Assembly (NCBI GenBank): GCA_009838175.1
Contig: VXSB01000060.1
Location: 62,001-126,000, forward strand
Reading direction: 5' to 3'
From: Chloroflexota bacterium
Lineage (GTDB): Bacteria > Chloroflexota > Dehalococcoidia > Lucifugimonadales > Lucifugimonadaceae
DNA length: 64,000 bases
Shown: piece after piece, positions 35,035 to 42,574 of the stretch
Layout: every line of letters begins with the position of its first letter
Position numbering within the stretch: position 1 is the stretch's first letter
Made by a program: the position numbers and the translations under genes
Notes under the pieces: model-generated
The model's database searches: none
What the model was told of the DNA's origin: nothing
What the model saw: only the letters and a program-made list of their open reading frames with translations

Positions 35035-35829
35035 ATGTCCGATGAAGTCAACCAACGCCACGTCTCCTACGCCGAAATCGTTGAAGACCTCCGAACTAAA
35101 GCAGCTATAACTGCCGCAGGCGACGCCCCAAAACAAGAAGAATTTTCCAATCATTTCGGCGCGGAATTCAAATCGAATCGGATCCTAATCAAAGACAGTC
35201 GTAACCGCGCTACGGTGATCACATCACCCGGCGGCGCTCCCGGCGACCCCCATATCCATCCCGACTTCAACGAGTGGTTCATGGCGTTTGGCGGAGTGAT
35301 GGGTTTCCTAGTTGGTGAGTACACGCCGTTTCGGGCCACCTTCGGAGACATAACCGTTGCGCCGTGCGGTTACCGGCACACGCCGCTCCCGTGGTACGGC
35401 GACATGTGCATGAGGTTGGTCTGCACCAAACCCGGTTCTAACCACGACATCAAAGGCATCGAACCTTCGCGTAATGTGCGATTGGATCCCGATTGGGAAC
35501 CGCCGAACCGTATATTGACCCCGTTGCCATACATGATCGAACGTCACGGTTTGGACGCCAATTGGCAAGAGTCCGTCCTGCTCGACCAGCGGAACCGTGT
35601 GGAGATGTTCAACGTGTTGCCGGGAGCATCTGCAGAATCCGTCAATGGCGACAGTGAATCGTGGTGGGTTGTGTTGAAGGGCAATGTCCGATTCGAGATC
35701 GCTGGCGACGTAGTAGATGCGAGCAAAGGCAGCGTTCTCTACTCCGGCGACGGAGAATTCAGCGCGATAACTGCGACGGGACCCGGGCCCGGCATCTTCG
35801 TCGAAGTCGCAGATCCAGAGACCTGCTGA
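35035..35829 (+). CDS. Dual-cupin-like protein, paralogue 1
   Basis: The 264-residue protein begins SDEVNQRHVSYAEIVEDL and has a first barrel with a metal-box-like stretch ITSPGGAPGDPHIHPDFNEW (H-x-H...E) and later GYRHTPLPW. A second, more degenerate barrel (about 185-260) has VLPGASAESVNGDSESWW without the His pair. A conserved linker, EPPNRILTPLPYMIERHGLD, is shared with the next gene. Function is unknown; a metal-dependent sensor or enzyme of small organic molecules is possible. Its gene follows tRNA-Leu by 76 bases and is the first of a tandem duplicate. Confidence 0.7.
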   Translation: MSDEVNQRHVSYAEIVEDLRTKAAITAAGDAPKQEEFSNHFGAEFKSNRILIKDSRNRATVITSPGGAPGDPHIHPDFNEWFMAFGGVMGFLVGEYTPFRATFGDITVAPCGYRHTPLPWYGDMCMRLVCTKPGSNHDIKGIEPSRNVRLDPDWEPPNRILTPLPYMIERHGLDANWQESVLLDQRNRVEMFNVLPGASAESVNGDSESWWVVLKGNVRFEIAGDVVDASKGSVLYSGDGEFSAITATGPGPGIFVEVADPETC

Positions 35830-35907
35830 CCGGTTGTTAAACTGCTACGAGTGCAGATTTCGTCTTGAGACCTGAACTCGAAAGCAAACAATCTAACGGA
35901 ATTTGAG

Positions 35908-36687
35908 ATGTCTGAGATCAACTCTCGCCATGTGAAGTACGAAGAGATCGTCGATTCGCTTCGGCCTGACGCCCCCGATGTTGAAGGACCGGTGCTGGAC
36001 GAGATAGCACGGTCGGGCGGCGGATACGCGGCGGTTACCAAGTCGCGCGTCATGATCATGGACTCTCGAAATCGCATGGCGGTTATCTCTTCGCCCGGAG
36101 GATCACCCGGAGACCCTCACCTACACGATGACTTCAACGAGTGGTGGGTGGCTTATGGCGGAGAAATGCGATACCGAGTCGGCGAGTATGCGCCATTCAA
36201 AGCACACTTCGGAGACATCATCGTCGCTCCGAGCGGTTACCGGCATGATCCTAGAGCTTGGAAGGGCGAGATGTGCATGAGGATGGTGACTGGCAAACCA
36301 GGATCGAACCACGACCTTAAGGGCTTGGAACCGGCGCGCACGATTCCGTTGGAAGATCACTGGGAGCCGCCGAATCGTATCTTTACGCCGCTCGAATACA
36401 TGGTTAATCGTCACGGATTGGATGAGGATTGGCGAGAGACGGTGATCCTCGATCAACGGAACCGAGTCGATATGTGGCACGTGTTGCCGGGCGGCCCGAT
36501 GGCATCTATGTCTGGTGAATCGGAGGCATGGTGGGTGGTTTTGCGCGGAAACGTCGGTTTCCATCTCGGTGGCGACGTTATCCGTTCTGGCATGGGCGAT
36601 GTGGTCTACTCGGGCGAAGGTGAGATGAGTAGCATCTCCGTTCTTGGAGACGGATCGGCGATTTTTATCGAGGTGATGGAGCCTTAG
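35908..36687 (+). CDS. Dual-cupin-like protein, paralogue 2
   Basis: This 259-residue paralogue aligns with the preceding gene over its whole length: MSEINSRHVKYEEIVDSL, DSRNRMAVISSPGGSPGDPH, LHDDFNEWWVAYGG, PSGYRHDPRAWKGEMCMRMV, EPPNRIFTPLEYMVNRHGLD. The metal-box residues (H-L-H...E, G-Y-R-H) are kept. The first about 40 residues after the start differ most, suggesting divergence of a ligand or partner site. The tandem arrangement with an MBL hydrolase gene 52 bases on suggests one functional unit. Confidence 0.7.
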   Translation: MSEINSRHVKYEEIVDSLRPDAPDVEGPVLDEIARSGGGYAAVTKSRVMIMDSRNRMAVISSPGGSPGDPHLHDDFNEWWVAYGGEMRYRVGEYAPFKAHFGDIIVAPSGYRHDPRAWKGEMCMRMVTGKPGSNHDLKGLEPARTIPLEDHWEPPNRIFTPLEYMVNRHGLDEDWRETVILDQRNRVDMWHVLPGGPMASMSGESEAWWVVLRGNVGFHLGGDVIRSGMGDVVYSGEGEMSSISVLGDGSAIFIEVMEP

Positions 36688-36739
36688 AGTTGGTAATGCC
36701 AAGAGATCTTCGGCACCACACGAAGGGAGGATCAGTAGC

Positions 36740-37585
36740 ATGGGGTCTACGCAGATCGTAGTGGGTGATTACGAGATTTCGGTTGTTGATGATCACATCG
36801 GACTAAGGCGGAATCCGTCGGATGTGTTCGTGGATGTGACGGAAGCTGAGTGGGATCCGCACCGGCATTACGCATTAGCGCCCGAAGGATATTGGGAAGC
36901 ACAGTGGCGAGGGCATCTCATCAGGCGTGTGGATGGGACGGGTGAGACGGTGTTGGTGGATACTGGGGCGGGTCCGGGACCTTACGAACATGGGCCGCCA
37001 CAGGGTGATCTGCTTTCGAATCTCGATGGTTTGGGTGTTGGAGTGGCGGATATCGACAATGTGGTGACGACGCACTGCCATTGGGACCACATCGGATGGA
37101 ACGTGTCGGGTGAGGGTAGCGCGGCGCGGACGACGTTTCCGAACGCGATCTATCACATTGCGAGGAACGATTGGACGTATTACAGCGATCCAGCTAATGA
37201 AAACGACGAATTCAATGCGTATGTGGCACCTTTGAATGGGACTGAACAGTTGAAGCTGGTTTTGGGTGAGTTGGAGTTGATGGAAGGGGTGATTTTGTTG
37301 CCGACGAATGGGCATACACCGGGTCATCAGTGCGTTTTGGTGCGATCTGGGGGTGAAACGGCGGTTTTGACAGGGGATCTGTTCCACAATGTGGCGCAGG
37401 TACGCGAGCAGCATTGGTGTCCGGTTTTCGATTGGCGACAGGACCTTTCGACGGCGTCTCGGAGGTGGTTGTTCTGGCGCGCGCAGTCGGAGGGTTGGAC
37501 GGTGGTGTCGGGTCATCTTCCGACGGGGATGAGCATGGGGAAGGTGGTTGAGGAAGACGGAATGCCGACTTGGGTGGCGGTCTGA
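36740..37585 (+). CDS. MBL-fold metallo-hydrolase
   Basis: The 281-residue protein has the zinc motif TTHCHWDHIGWN (HxHxDH), a later His in LLPTNGHTPGHQCVLV, an Asp in AVLTGDLFHN and a final His in VVSGHLP. These complete a binuclear metallo-beta-lactamase site. The size and spacing resemble lactonase/AttM-like and MBLAC1-like hydrolases, so a lactone, thioester or other ester is a plausible substrate. An AAGGGAGGATC site precedes the ATG. It is downstream of the two cupin genes on the same strand. Confidence 0.87.
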   Translation: MGSTQIVVGDYEISVVDDHIGLRRNPSDVFVDVTEAEWDPHRHYALAPEGYWEAQWRGHLIRRVDGTGETVLVDTGAGPGPYEHGPPQGDLLSNLDGLGVGVADIDNVVTTHCHWDHIGWNVSGEGSAARTTFPNAIYHIARNDWTYYSDPANENDEFNAYVAPLNGTEQLKLVLGELELMEGVILLPTNGHTPGHQCVLVRSGGETAVLTGDLFHNVAQVREQHWCPVFDWRQDLSTASRRWLFWRAQSEGWTVVSGHLPTGMSMGKVVEEDGMPTWVAV

Positions 37586-37604
37586 ATTATTGAGACGTTG
37601 TATA

Positions 37605-37836
37605 GCCGCTAAATTGCCGCTCATGCCGGAGTTTTGCCGCTCATGCCGCGAAATTGCCGCTGGAGCGGCAAGATCATGAGAGGGGTGTTTTGTGGTGAGA
37701 TTCTGGGTATGGTGCGGGAGATAGGGCGAGTGTCGGCGTTGGCGGTTTGAGGAATGGTGGTTTTCGTAGGATTTGGAGGTTTGGTTGGAAGGAGAATTTA
37801 GAACAAACTTGCCGCTGGAGCGGCAAAACTCCGGCA
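37605..37836. repeat. TTGCCGCT repeat cluster with 18-bp inverted repeat
   Basis: The 364-base gap between the MBL gene and the restriction gene has no ORF with support. It contains TTGCCGCT at 37614, 37634, 37654 and 37809. The palindrome TTGCCGCTGGAGCGGCAA occurs twice (37654-37671 and 37809-37826). TGCCGGAGTTTTGCCGCT (37624-37641) returns exactly inverted at 37819-37836. It marks the left edge of the accessory patch. A small non-autonomous element or a binding-site array are both possible. Confidence 0.7.
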
Positions 37837-37949
37837 AGATTAGTTTTTGACGGAGTTCAAAACAAGTTCAAAGAATTGTGTGAATCGGAGATCACGTTAA
37901 TTTTGGTTTTGATGGAAAACCGACGATGAGAGACTCGGATGTCTCGAGT

Positions 37950-40900
37950 CTAGCTGGGCTGACCTGGTGTTGACAGGGTGATCACTTCCGGCTCCGACTG
38001 TTCGTTTTGGGCGGGAGCGATGTCGGAGAGTTCGGCTAGCTGGTTTGTGATGCGTACGGTTTCGACGCTTACGGTGCAGACGCGTTTGAGGAGATCGATG
38101 ACGTGTTCCTTGTGGTCGGCGAAGCGGTAGGTGTTGAAGCGTTCGCTGATGGTCGGGTCTCTGGGTTTGTGTTCTTTGTATTGGTAGAGAACCCATTCGA
38201 GTGCGGAGCGGATTCCGAGTTGGTATTGCCAAGCAGAGTCGGGGATGTCGGTCAGGGTGGTCTGGTCGTCGAGGGTTATGATGTTGCGATTCTTGTCAGC
38301 ACGGAGTCGAGGTTTGCCGTCTGGTTTTTCATGCTCAACGCGGTTCAGGTTCCAAGGACTGACAGATTCGAAACCGATGTGGAGGTCTAATAGTTCCTGT
38401 CCTAACAGCGCCCATTCGTGGAAGTTGGGATGGAGGGGTAGGCGAGGGAATTCTTGCAGTAGATCGATAGCGTAGATCTCGCGGTATTTGGGGTCGTGAA
38501 GCGCCGCGTAGGTGTATGCGAAGATATCCTCGGCGCTGATCCTATCGTCGCCATAATGCTCGCAGATTTGCCTTAGGCCCCATTCGGTGATATTGCCGTC
38601 TTGATTGCCGTCGGAGTTGTAACGGTAGAGGGGTAGGCATTGAGTGTCGCCAGTTAGGTGAAAATCGGACAAGCGATCAGTGGCGAGGACGTAAAATGTC
38701 TTGCCATTAACACAGAAATTGATGACATTATTGGACTCCACTAGATTTTTACCGAACATTTGTTCATGATTTTTAGTAAGTACATCATTCATTATTGAGT
38801 CTGCGAAATGTTGCTTCACAATGAAGGGACGATACAGCGACTGAACGCGATTAGCCTCGCTGTAAATAATGCGCCTTCCGCGCCGGTACTCGTTACGCAG
38901 GTCACGACTCCACTTGATTACCGGAGAATATGAATCGTCGCTATTTTCCAAAAATCCGTTATAGACATCAGCAAAAAACAGTGCCTTGTTTCTCAAGTTG
39001 CCGACATCAAAATCGAACACCCAATCGTCACGGTTGGATTTCACCGCATTGGTGAAAAGACCGAATACCGCCTGCTCTTCATCAGAGGTCTTGGCGAACT
39101 TAGTCTCTCGGTTGGCGAGAGACATCAAGCGTGCGAAATCAGTGTCGGACTGGTTGAGCCAATTGCTCCTTTGATCTGGGACGATGGTCTGAAAATCGAT
39201 GTCGTCCAGCATGGTCTCGCTCAAATATGCCAGTTTGTCCACTGCTAGCTCCGCGTCTTCCCGGCGAGCGTAATGAATGCTGCATTTTTCGCGTTTGGCA
39301 TTGACCCTCACAAAGAAACCAATTGCTACGCCAGTTTGTATACCGAATACGTTGTGAGTCGTGCCCGCAATCTTGGGATTCCGACGAACATCCGACCCAA
39401 GGTCTAATACATACAGATCGCTAAATTCTTCCGCAGCAAGCTGGCGGAAACCGTCATCTTGTCTGGTATCGAGATATGCCCGATTCGTTATAAACGCGAT
39501 GATGCCGTCGTCGTCGAGGCGATCCGACGCCCAACGGAGGAATCGTTTGTACATATCGTACTGATGCGTCTTTTGGGCTCCACTTTGCTTTACGTACGTT
39601 TCACTGATACGCCGATCTATCTCGACGTACTCGCGGTTCGGGTTGAATTCATTCCAGTTAGTCTGACTGTCGTTGTAGGGAGGATTGCCGATGATGACAC
39701 TGATAGGCTTTTCGTTCTGTTCTTGGATGCGTATCCAGTTGTCGACTGAGAGGCCGCCGAGGTTGAAAGTGCTCTGCCGAGTCACCGCTCCGCTGGTGCT
39801 GCCCGACTGCTGCCAATCCATGTTGTCCAGCGTGTCTACGAAACAGAGATTAGGGAATTCTAGGTATTGGCCGGTCTTTTCCCTGTAGCTGTACTCGATG
39901 TTCAGGTTGGCGATGTAGTAGGGAAGGATGGCAACCTCGTTGGCGTGGATTTCGTTTAGGTATTTGTATTCGAGTTGGTCGGTTGGCAGGTAGTCGATGA
40001 GGCTAGTGATGAAGGTGCCGGTCCCTGTGGCGGGATCGAGGATCTGGACGTTTTCGTCGGCTAGAGTGCGTCTGAAGTGCTTTTGCAGCAGGTAGTCAGT
40101 GCCTCGGATGATGAAGTCAACGATCTCGTTGGGGGTATAGACGATGCCCAGGGTATCGGCGGCGGCGGGGTTGTAGGTCTTGTAAAAGTCTTCATAGATG
40201 GCTTTGAGGAATTGCTGTTTCTCGGAGTAGTCTGCTATCTCGTCGGCGGCTCTTCCGATGACTCCGTAATAGGCGCGCAAGCGGTCAATGGCCTGGCGTC
40301 GGACATCGCCGGTAAAGAAGGTTTCCTCGAGGGTTGTGAGTTCGCGAGCGATGTTGTTTTCGCGGTGGAACTGGTCTTCGGCGAACACTCGGAGAAAGAT
40401 GTCTTGGGTGAGGATGTGTTGCAGGAGCATCTCGCGGACGTCGTCTTCGGTGACGGCGGGGCTGATGCTCTGTTGGCAGAGTGCGAGAAATTCAGCGGCG
40501 CGTTGCTGGTATTCGGCGTTGTTGGCCTCGGCTTCTTCGACTGATTGGCGGAGGTTTTCGAGGACGGTGGGGAGGTCTGTTTTGAACTGTTGCTGCGCGG
40601 CGCGGAACTCCTCGATTTGGGGGAGTTCGTAGTTGAGGAATCGGAGGATAAGACGGTCGAGCTGTGCGGCGTCAGTCATGTCGACGCGCATGGTTTCTTC
40701 GCGATCTTGAATTAGAACTGCGGTCTGAGAGTCTTCGAAGAGAATGTTGTCGCGTGGGTATCCTTGGTTGAGTTTGGCTTGGATCTCGGCGTCTAAATCG
40801 TCGTGGGTGTCTTTGGCTTCCCAGTAGCCGCGGGCCATGCGGAGGGTGTCTTTGACGGTGCCGTCGGGGACGCCTCCCTGGCTCGCCAACTCGGGGATGA

Positions 40901-41048
40901 GTACGAGTTTCTCGCGGTGGTCAGAGCAGTACTGGGAGAGGCAGTTTTGGAATGCCGGACGGATGTTGAGTTCGTTGTCGGAACCGCCGAATTGGATGAT
41001 GTCTTCGAGTTCGGTGTAGTAGCGGTCTATGTGGGGGTAGGTTGGCAT
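37950..41048 (-). CDS. Single-chain Type ISP/IIG-like restriction endonuclease-methyltransferase
   Basis: This 1032-residue enzyme probably cuts and methylates DNA. Near the N-terminus is a PD-(D/E)xK nuclease pattern (Asp62 in GVPDGTVKD; E77-A-K79 in GYWEAKD). A helical region follows, then an N6-adenine methyltransferase with LDPATGTGTF (motif I, about 338-346) and GNPPYND (motif IV, 455-458). The C-terminal part (AEDIFAYTYAALHDPKYREIYA, LLQEFPRLPLHP) matches the Type ISP specificity domain. Known ISP enzymes (LlaGI, LlaBIII) carry a helicase between nuclease and methylase; none is seen here, so the layout is closer to Type IIG. It is flanked by repeats and lies near a DUF3800 gene. Confidence 0.88.
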   Translation of the reverse strand: MPTYPHIDRYYTELEDIIQFGGSDNELNIRPAFQNCLSQYCSDHREKLVLIPELASQGGVPDGTVKDTLRMARGYWEAKDTHDDLDAEIQAKLNQGYPRDNILFEDSQTAVLIQDREETMRVDMTDAAQLDRLILRFLNYELPQIEEFRAAQQQFKTDLPTVLENLRQSVEEAEANNAEYQQRAAEFLALCQQSISPAVTEDDVREMLLQHILTQDIFLRVFAEDQFHRENNIARELTTLEETFFTGDVRRQAIDRLRAYYGVIGRAADEIADYSEKQQFLKAIYEDFYKTYNPAAADTLGIVYTPNEIVDFIIRGTDYLLQKHFRRTLADENVQILDPATGTGTFITSLIDYLPTDQLEYKYLNEIHANEVAILPYYIANLNIEYSYREKTGQYLEFPNLCFVDTLDNMDWQQSGSTSGAVTRQSTFNLGGLSVDNWIRIQEQNEKPISVIIGNPPYNDSQTNWNEFNPNREYVEIDRRISETYVKQSGAQKTHQYDMYKRFLRWASDRLDDDGIIAFITNRAYLDTRQDDGFRQLAAEEFSDLYVLDLGSDVRRNPKIAGTTHNVFGIQTGVAIGFFVRVNAKREKCSIHYARREDAELAVDKLAYLSETMLDDIDFQTIVPDQRSNWLNQSDTDFARLMSLANRETKFAKTSDEEQAVFGLFTNAVKSNRDDWVFDFDVGNLRNKALFFADVYNGFLENSDDSYSPVIKWSRDLRNEYRRGRRIIYSEANRVQSLYRPFIVKQHFADSIMNDVLTKNHEQMFGKNLVESNNVINFCVNGKTFYVLATDRLSDFHLTGDTQCLPLYRYNSDGNQDGNITEWGLRQICEHYGDDRISAEDIFAYTYAALHDPKYREIYAIDLLQEFPRLPLHPNFHEWALLGQELLDLHIGFESVSPWNLNRVEHEKPDGKPRLRADKNRNIITLDDQTTLTDIPDSAWQYQLGIRSALEWVLYQYKEHKPRDPTISERFNTYRFADHKEHVIDLLKRVCTVSVETVRITNQLAELSDIAPAQNEQSEPEVITLSTPGQPS

Positions 41049-41068
41049 GGGGAGATTCTAATCTTTTA

Positions 41069-41535
41069 GGGTGGGCAGGTTTGAAACCTGCCCCTACAGT
41101 TGGGCGGGACTGGATGGACGTTCCGTCCGCTGAAGCGCCCGCCTTCGCGGGAATGATGGGAGCCTCCGTCACGGGCATCCCCTGCGTTCGCTTCGCTCCG
41201 CGTCCCCTTACGCTTCGCGAAGGGGAGGGAAATGGCGTGCTTTGCTTTTCTCTGGATTCCGGCTTTCGCCGGAATGACGGTGTAGAGCCGTCTAAGGTGG
41301 GCATCCCCTGCGAGCGTCGCTGCGCTTGCTCGCGTCCCCTTACGCTTCGCGAAGGGGACGGGCGACCACGAGGGTCGCCCCTACGGCTGTATGAAACTCC
41401 TGTGTCTCGCTTCGCTAACCCCCTCTTAATCTCCCCCTGAGAGGGGGAGGGGAAGGGATTTTGCTGACGCAAATAGGGGAGGTTTTCGACTTGCGACGTC
41501 CTCCCCCTAGCCCTCTCCTGAAGGAGGGGGAATGT
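41069..41535. repeat. Dense intergenic repeat block
   Basis: The 491-base gap between the restriction gene and the DUF3800 gene is nearly all repeats. It holds hairpins ending in CCCCTAC (41069-41098 and 41359-41387), a short GCGGGAATGATGG relic (41130-41157), two copies of the CATCCCCTGCG...TTACGCTTCGCGAAGGGG module (41173-41224 and 41300-41359), a CATTCCGG copy (41253-41282), and CCCCCTCT/AGAGGGGG palindromes (41418-41453 and 41501-41535). No gene is seen. Relatives of these modules occur at 42528, 43535 and 44083. Confidence 0.75.
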
Positions 41536-41539
41536 AGGG

Positions 41540-42382
41540 GTGTTTTATGATACTAATGTTGTGGTTAATCTGAATCAGCCGAGCGGGTTTGTGGCGTACA
41601 TCGACGAGTCTGGCGATGAGGGTTTTGTTTTCAATCCGGATGGTTCGGGGAGTTCGCGCTGGTTTGTTTTGTCGGCGGTGGTTACGCGTCGGGTCAACGA
41701 CTTGCAGATGGTCGAGTGTCTGAGGGATGCGCGCGATGTCTTGGGCAAGTCTCCGAAGACGCCGTTGCACTTCGCTGATTTGAAGCACGAGCAGCGAGTT
41801 CCGTACATCAGACGGGTGGGGAATTTGGATGTCCGCACAATCAACGTTGCCGTTTACAAGCCGTCGATCCGGGAAGTAGGAAAGTTCAAGGGTGAGAGGC
41901 ACCTTCTCTACCGGTACCTAACGCGGTTCTTGGTGGAGAGATTGTGTTTGTTGGTTAATCGTTCGAGGCAGGCACGTCTCGGTAGGAACAAGTCAACCGA
42001 GATAATTTTCTCGGACAGATCGAACATGTCCTACGAAGAGGTGCGGTCCTATCTACGTCGATTGATCGACATAACCGCTAACAATTCGGATGATGTCCGG
42101 GTTGATGGTTCAGTGATCGACCCTACAAAAGTAAGGTCGGTGCAGCATTCCCAATTAGCGGGATTGCAGGTTGCGGATGCGGTGGCGACGGGAGTGCATT
42201 TTGCTCTGAGGTTGAATCGATACGGGGAGACCGAGGATGCTTACTTTTCGCATATCACGAAGACGCTCTACCGGCACAACGGCAAGGTTTTGGGGTACGG
42301 GATGAAGTTTTGGCCGGATAATTACGATGCTCTGAAAAGCAAAATCCCCCAAATCGTGGATTTGGAGGATTTTTTACATTAA
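41540..42382 (+). CDS. DUF3800 domain protein
   Basis: The 280-residue protein has the DUF3800 opening GFVAYIDESGDEGF (Asp22, Glu23, Ser24, Asp26), PLHFADLKH, an EIIFSDRS segment and the late QLAGLQVADAVATGV with its conserved Asp. The family is thought to have an RNase H-like fold and is often found near phage-defence and mobile genes; no activity is established. The start is given as GTG 41540; the domain begins at about residue 17, so a later start is possible. It lies divergent from the restriction gene across the repeat block and ends beside a candidate RNA gene. Confidence 0.8.
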   Translation: MFYDTNVVVNLNQPSGFVAYIDESGDEGFVFNPDGSGSSRWFVLSAVVTRRVNDLQMVECLRDARDVLGKSPKTPLHFADLKHEQRVPYIRRVGNLDVRTINVAVYKPSIREVGKFKGERHLLYRYLTRFLVERLCLLVNRSRQARLGRNKSTEIIFSDRSNMSYEEVRSYLRRLIDITANNSDDVRVDGSVIDPTKVRSVQHSQLAGLQVADAVATGVHFALRLNRYGETEDAYFSHITKTLYRHNGKVLGYGMKFWPDNYDALKSKIPQIVDLEDFLH

Positions 42383-42467
42383 GGCCCCAGGTTCCGAGGA
42401 TCCCACCCGATGCTGCTCGGGCTGCCGCTCTTCACGAGCGACCTCTACATCTCCTGCGCTTGCCTTG
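42383..42467 (-). ncRNA. Candidate small structured RNA (about 85 nt)
   Basis: On the minus strand a good promoter (42474-42503) is followed by a sequence with two adjacent strong hairpins. GTCGCTC-GTGAA-GAGCGGC (42442 to 42424) is a 7-bp stem with a pentaloop. GCCCGA-GCAGCA-TCGGGT (42422 to 42405) is a 6-bp stem. A third GC-rich part, GGATCCTCGGAACCTGGGGC, follows. It does not match SRP RNA, 6S RNA, tmRNA, RNase P RNA or a tRNA as I know them. The 3' end is not defined by a T-run. The gap lies between the convergent DUF3800 and phosphohexomutase genes. Identity is unknown. Confidence 0.4.
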
Positions 42468-42473
42468 GTTAAT

Positions 42474-42503
42474 AGTATATTGGAACATTGGTTGTGATGT
42501 CAA
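42474..42503 (-). promoter_or_regulatory. Predicted sigma-70 promoter driving the candidate RNA
   Basis: Read on the minus strand, a perfect TTGACA (42503-42498) is followed after 18 bases by TATACT (42479-42474). There is no protein gene directly downstream except the far end of DUF3800 on the opposite strand, so this promoter implies a non-coding or antisense transcript. Confidence 0.6.
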
Positions 42504-42527
42504 GGGGAGGGGCCTCCGAGCTCCACG

Positions 42528-42557
42528 CTGCCCGGGCGGGTCACAGACCCGCCCCTA
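42528..42557. repeat. Hairpin repeat ending CCCCTAC
   Basis: GGGCGGGTCACAGACCCGCC followed by CCTAC matches the copies at 41069-41098 (GGGCAGGTTTGAAACCTGCC) and 41359-41387. The hairpin arms differ between copies but stay paired, and the CCCTAC tail is constant. It lies just after the phosphohexomutase stop. Confidence 0.7.
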
Positions 42558-42574
42558 CCGTGGCATGAAAGGGG

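Noticed and set aside
37605..37836. TTGCCGCT cluster as a CRISPR array
   Set aside because: Units are 8-18 bases, spacing is irregular and no cas gene is nearby.
41069..41535. Insertion sequence remnant between the restriction and DUF3800 genes
   Set aside because: No transposase fragment in any frame; the block is composed of several unrelated short repeats.
42383..42467. SRP RNA, 6S RNA, T-box or tRNA-like gene
   Set aside because: The SRP domain IV core, the 6S bubble, T-box antiterminator and tRNA T-arm motifs are all missing; kept only as an unidentified candidate RNA.
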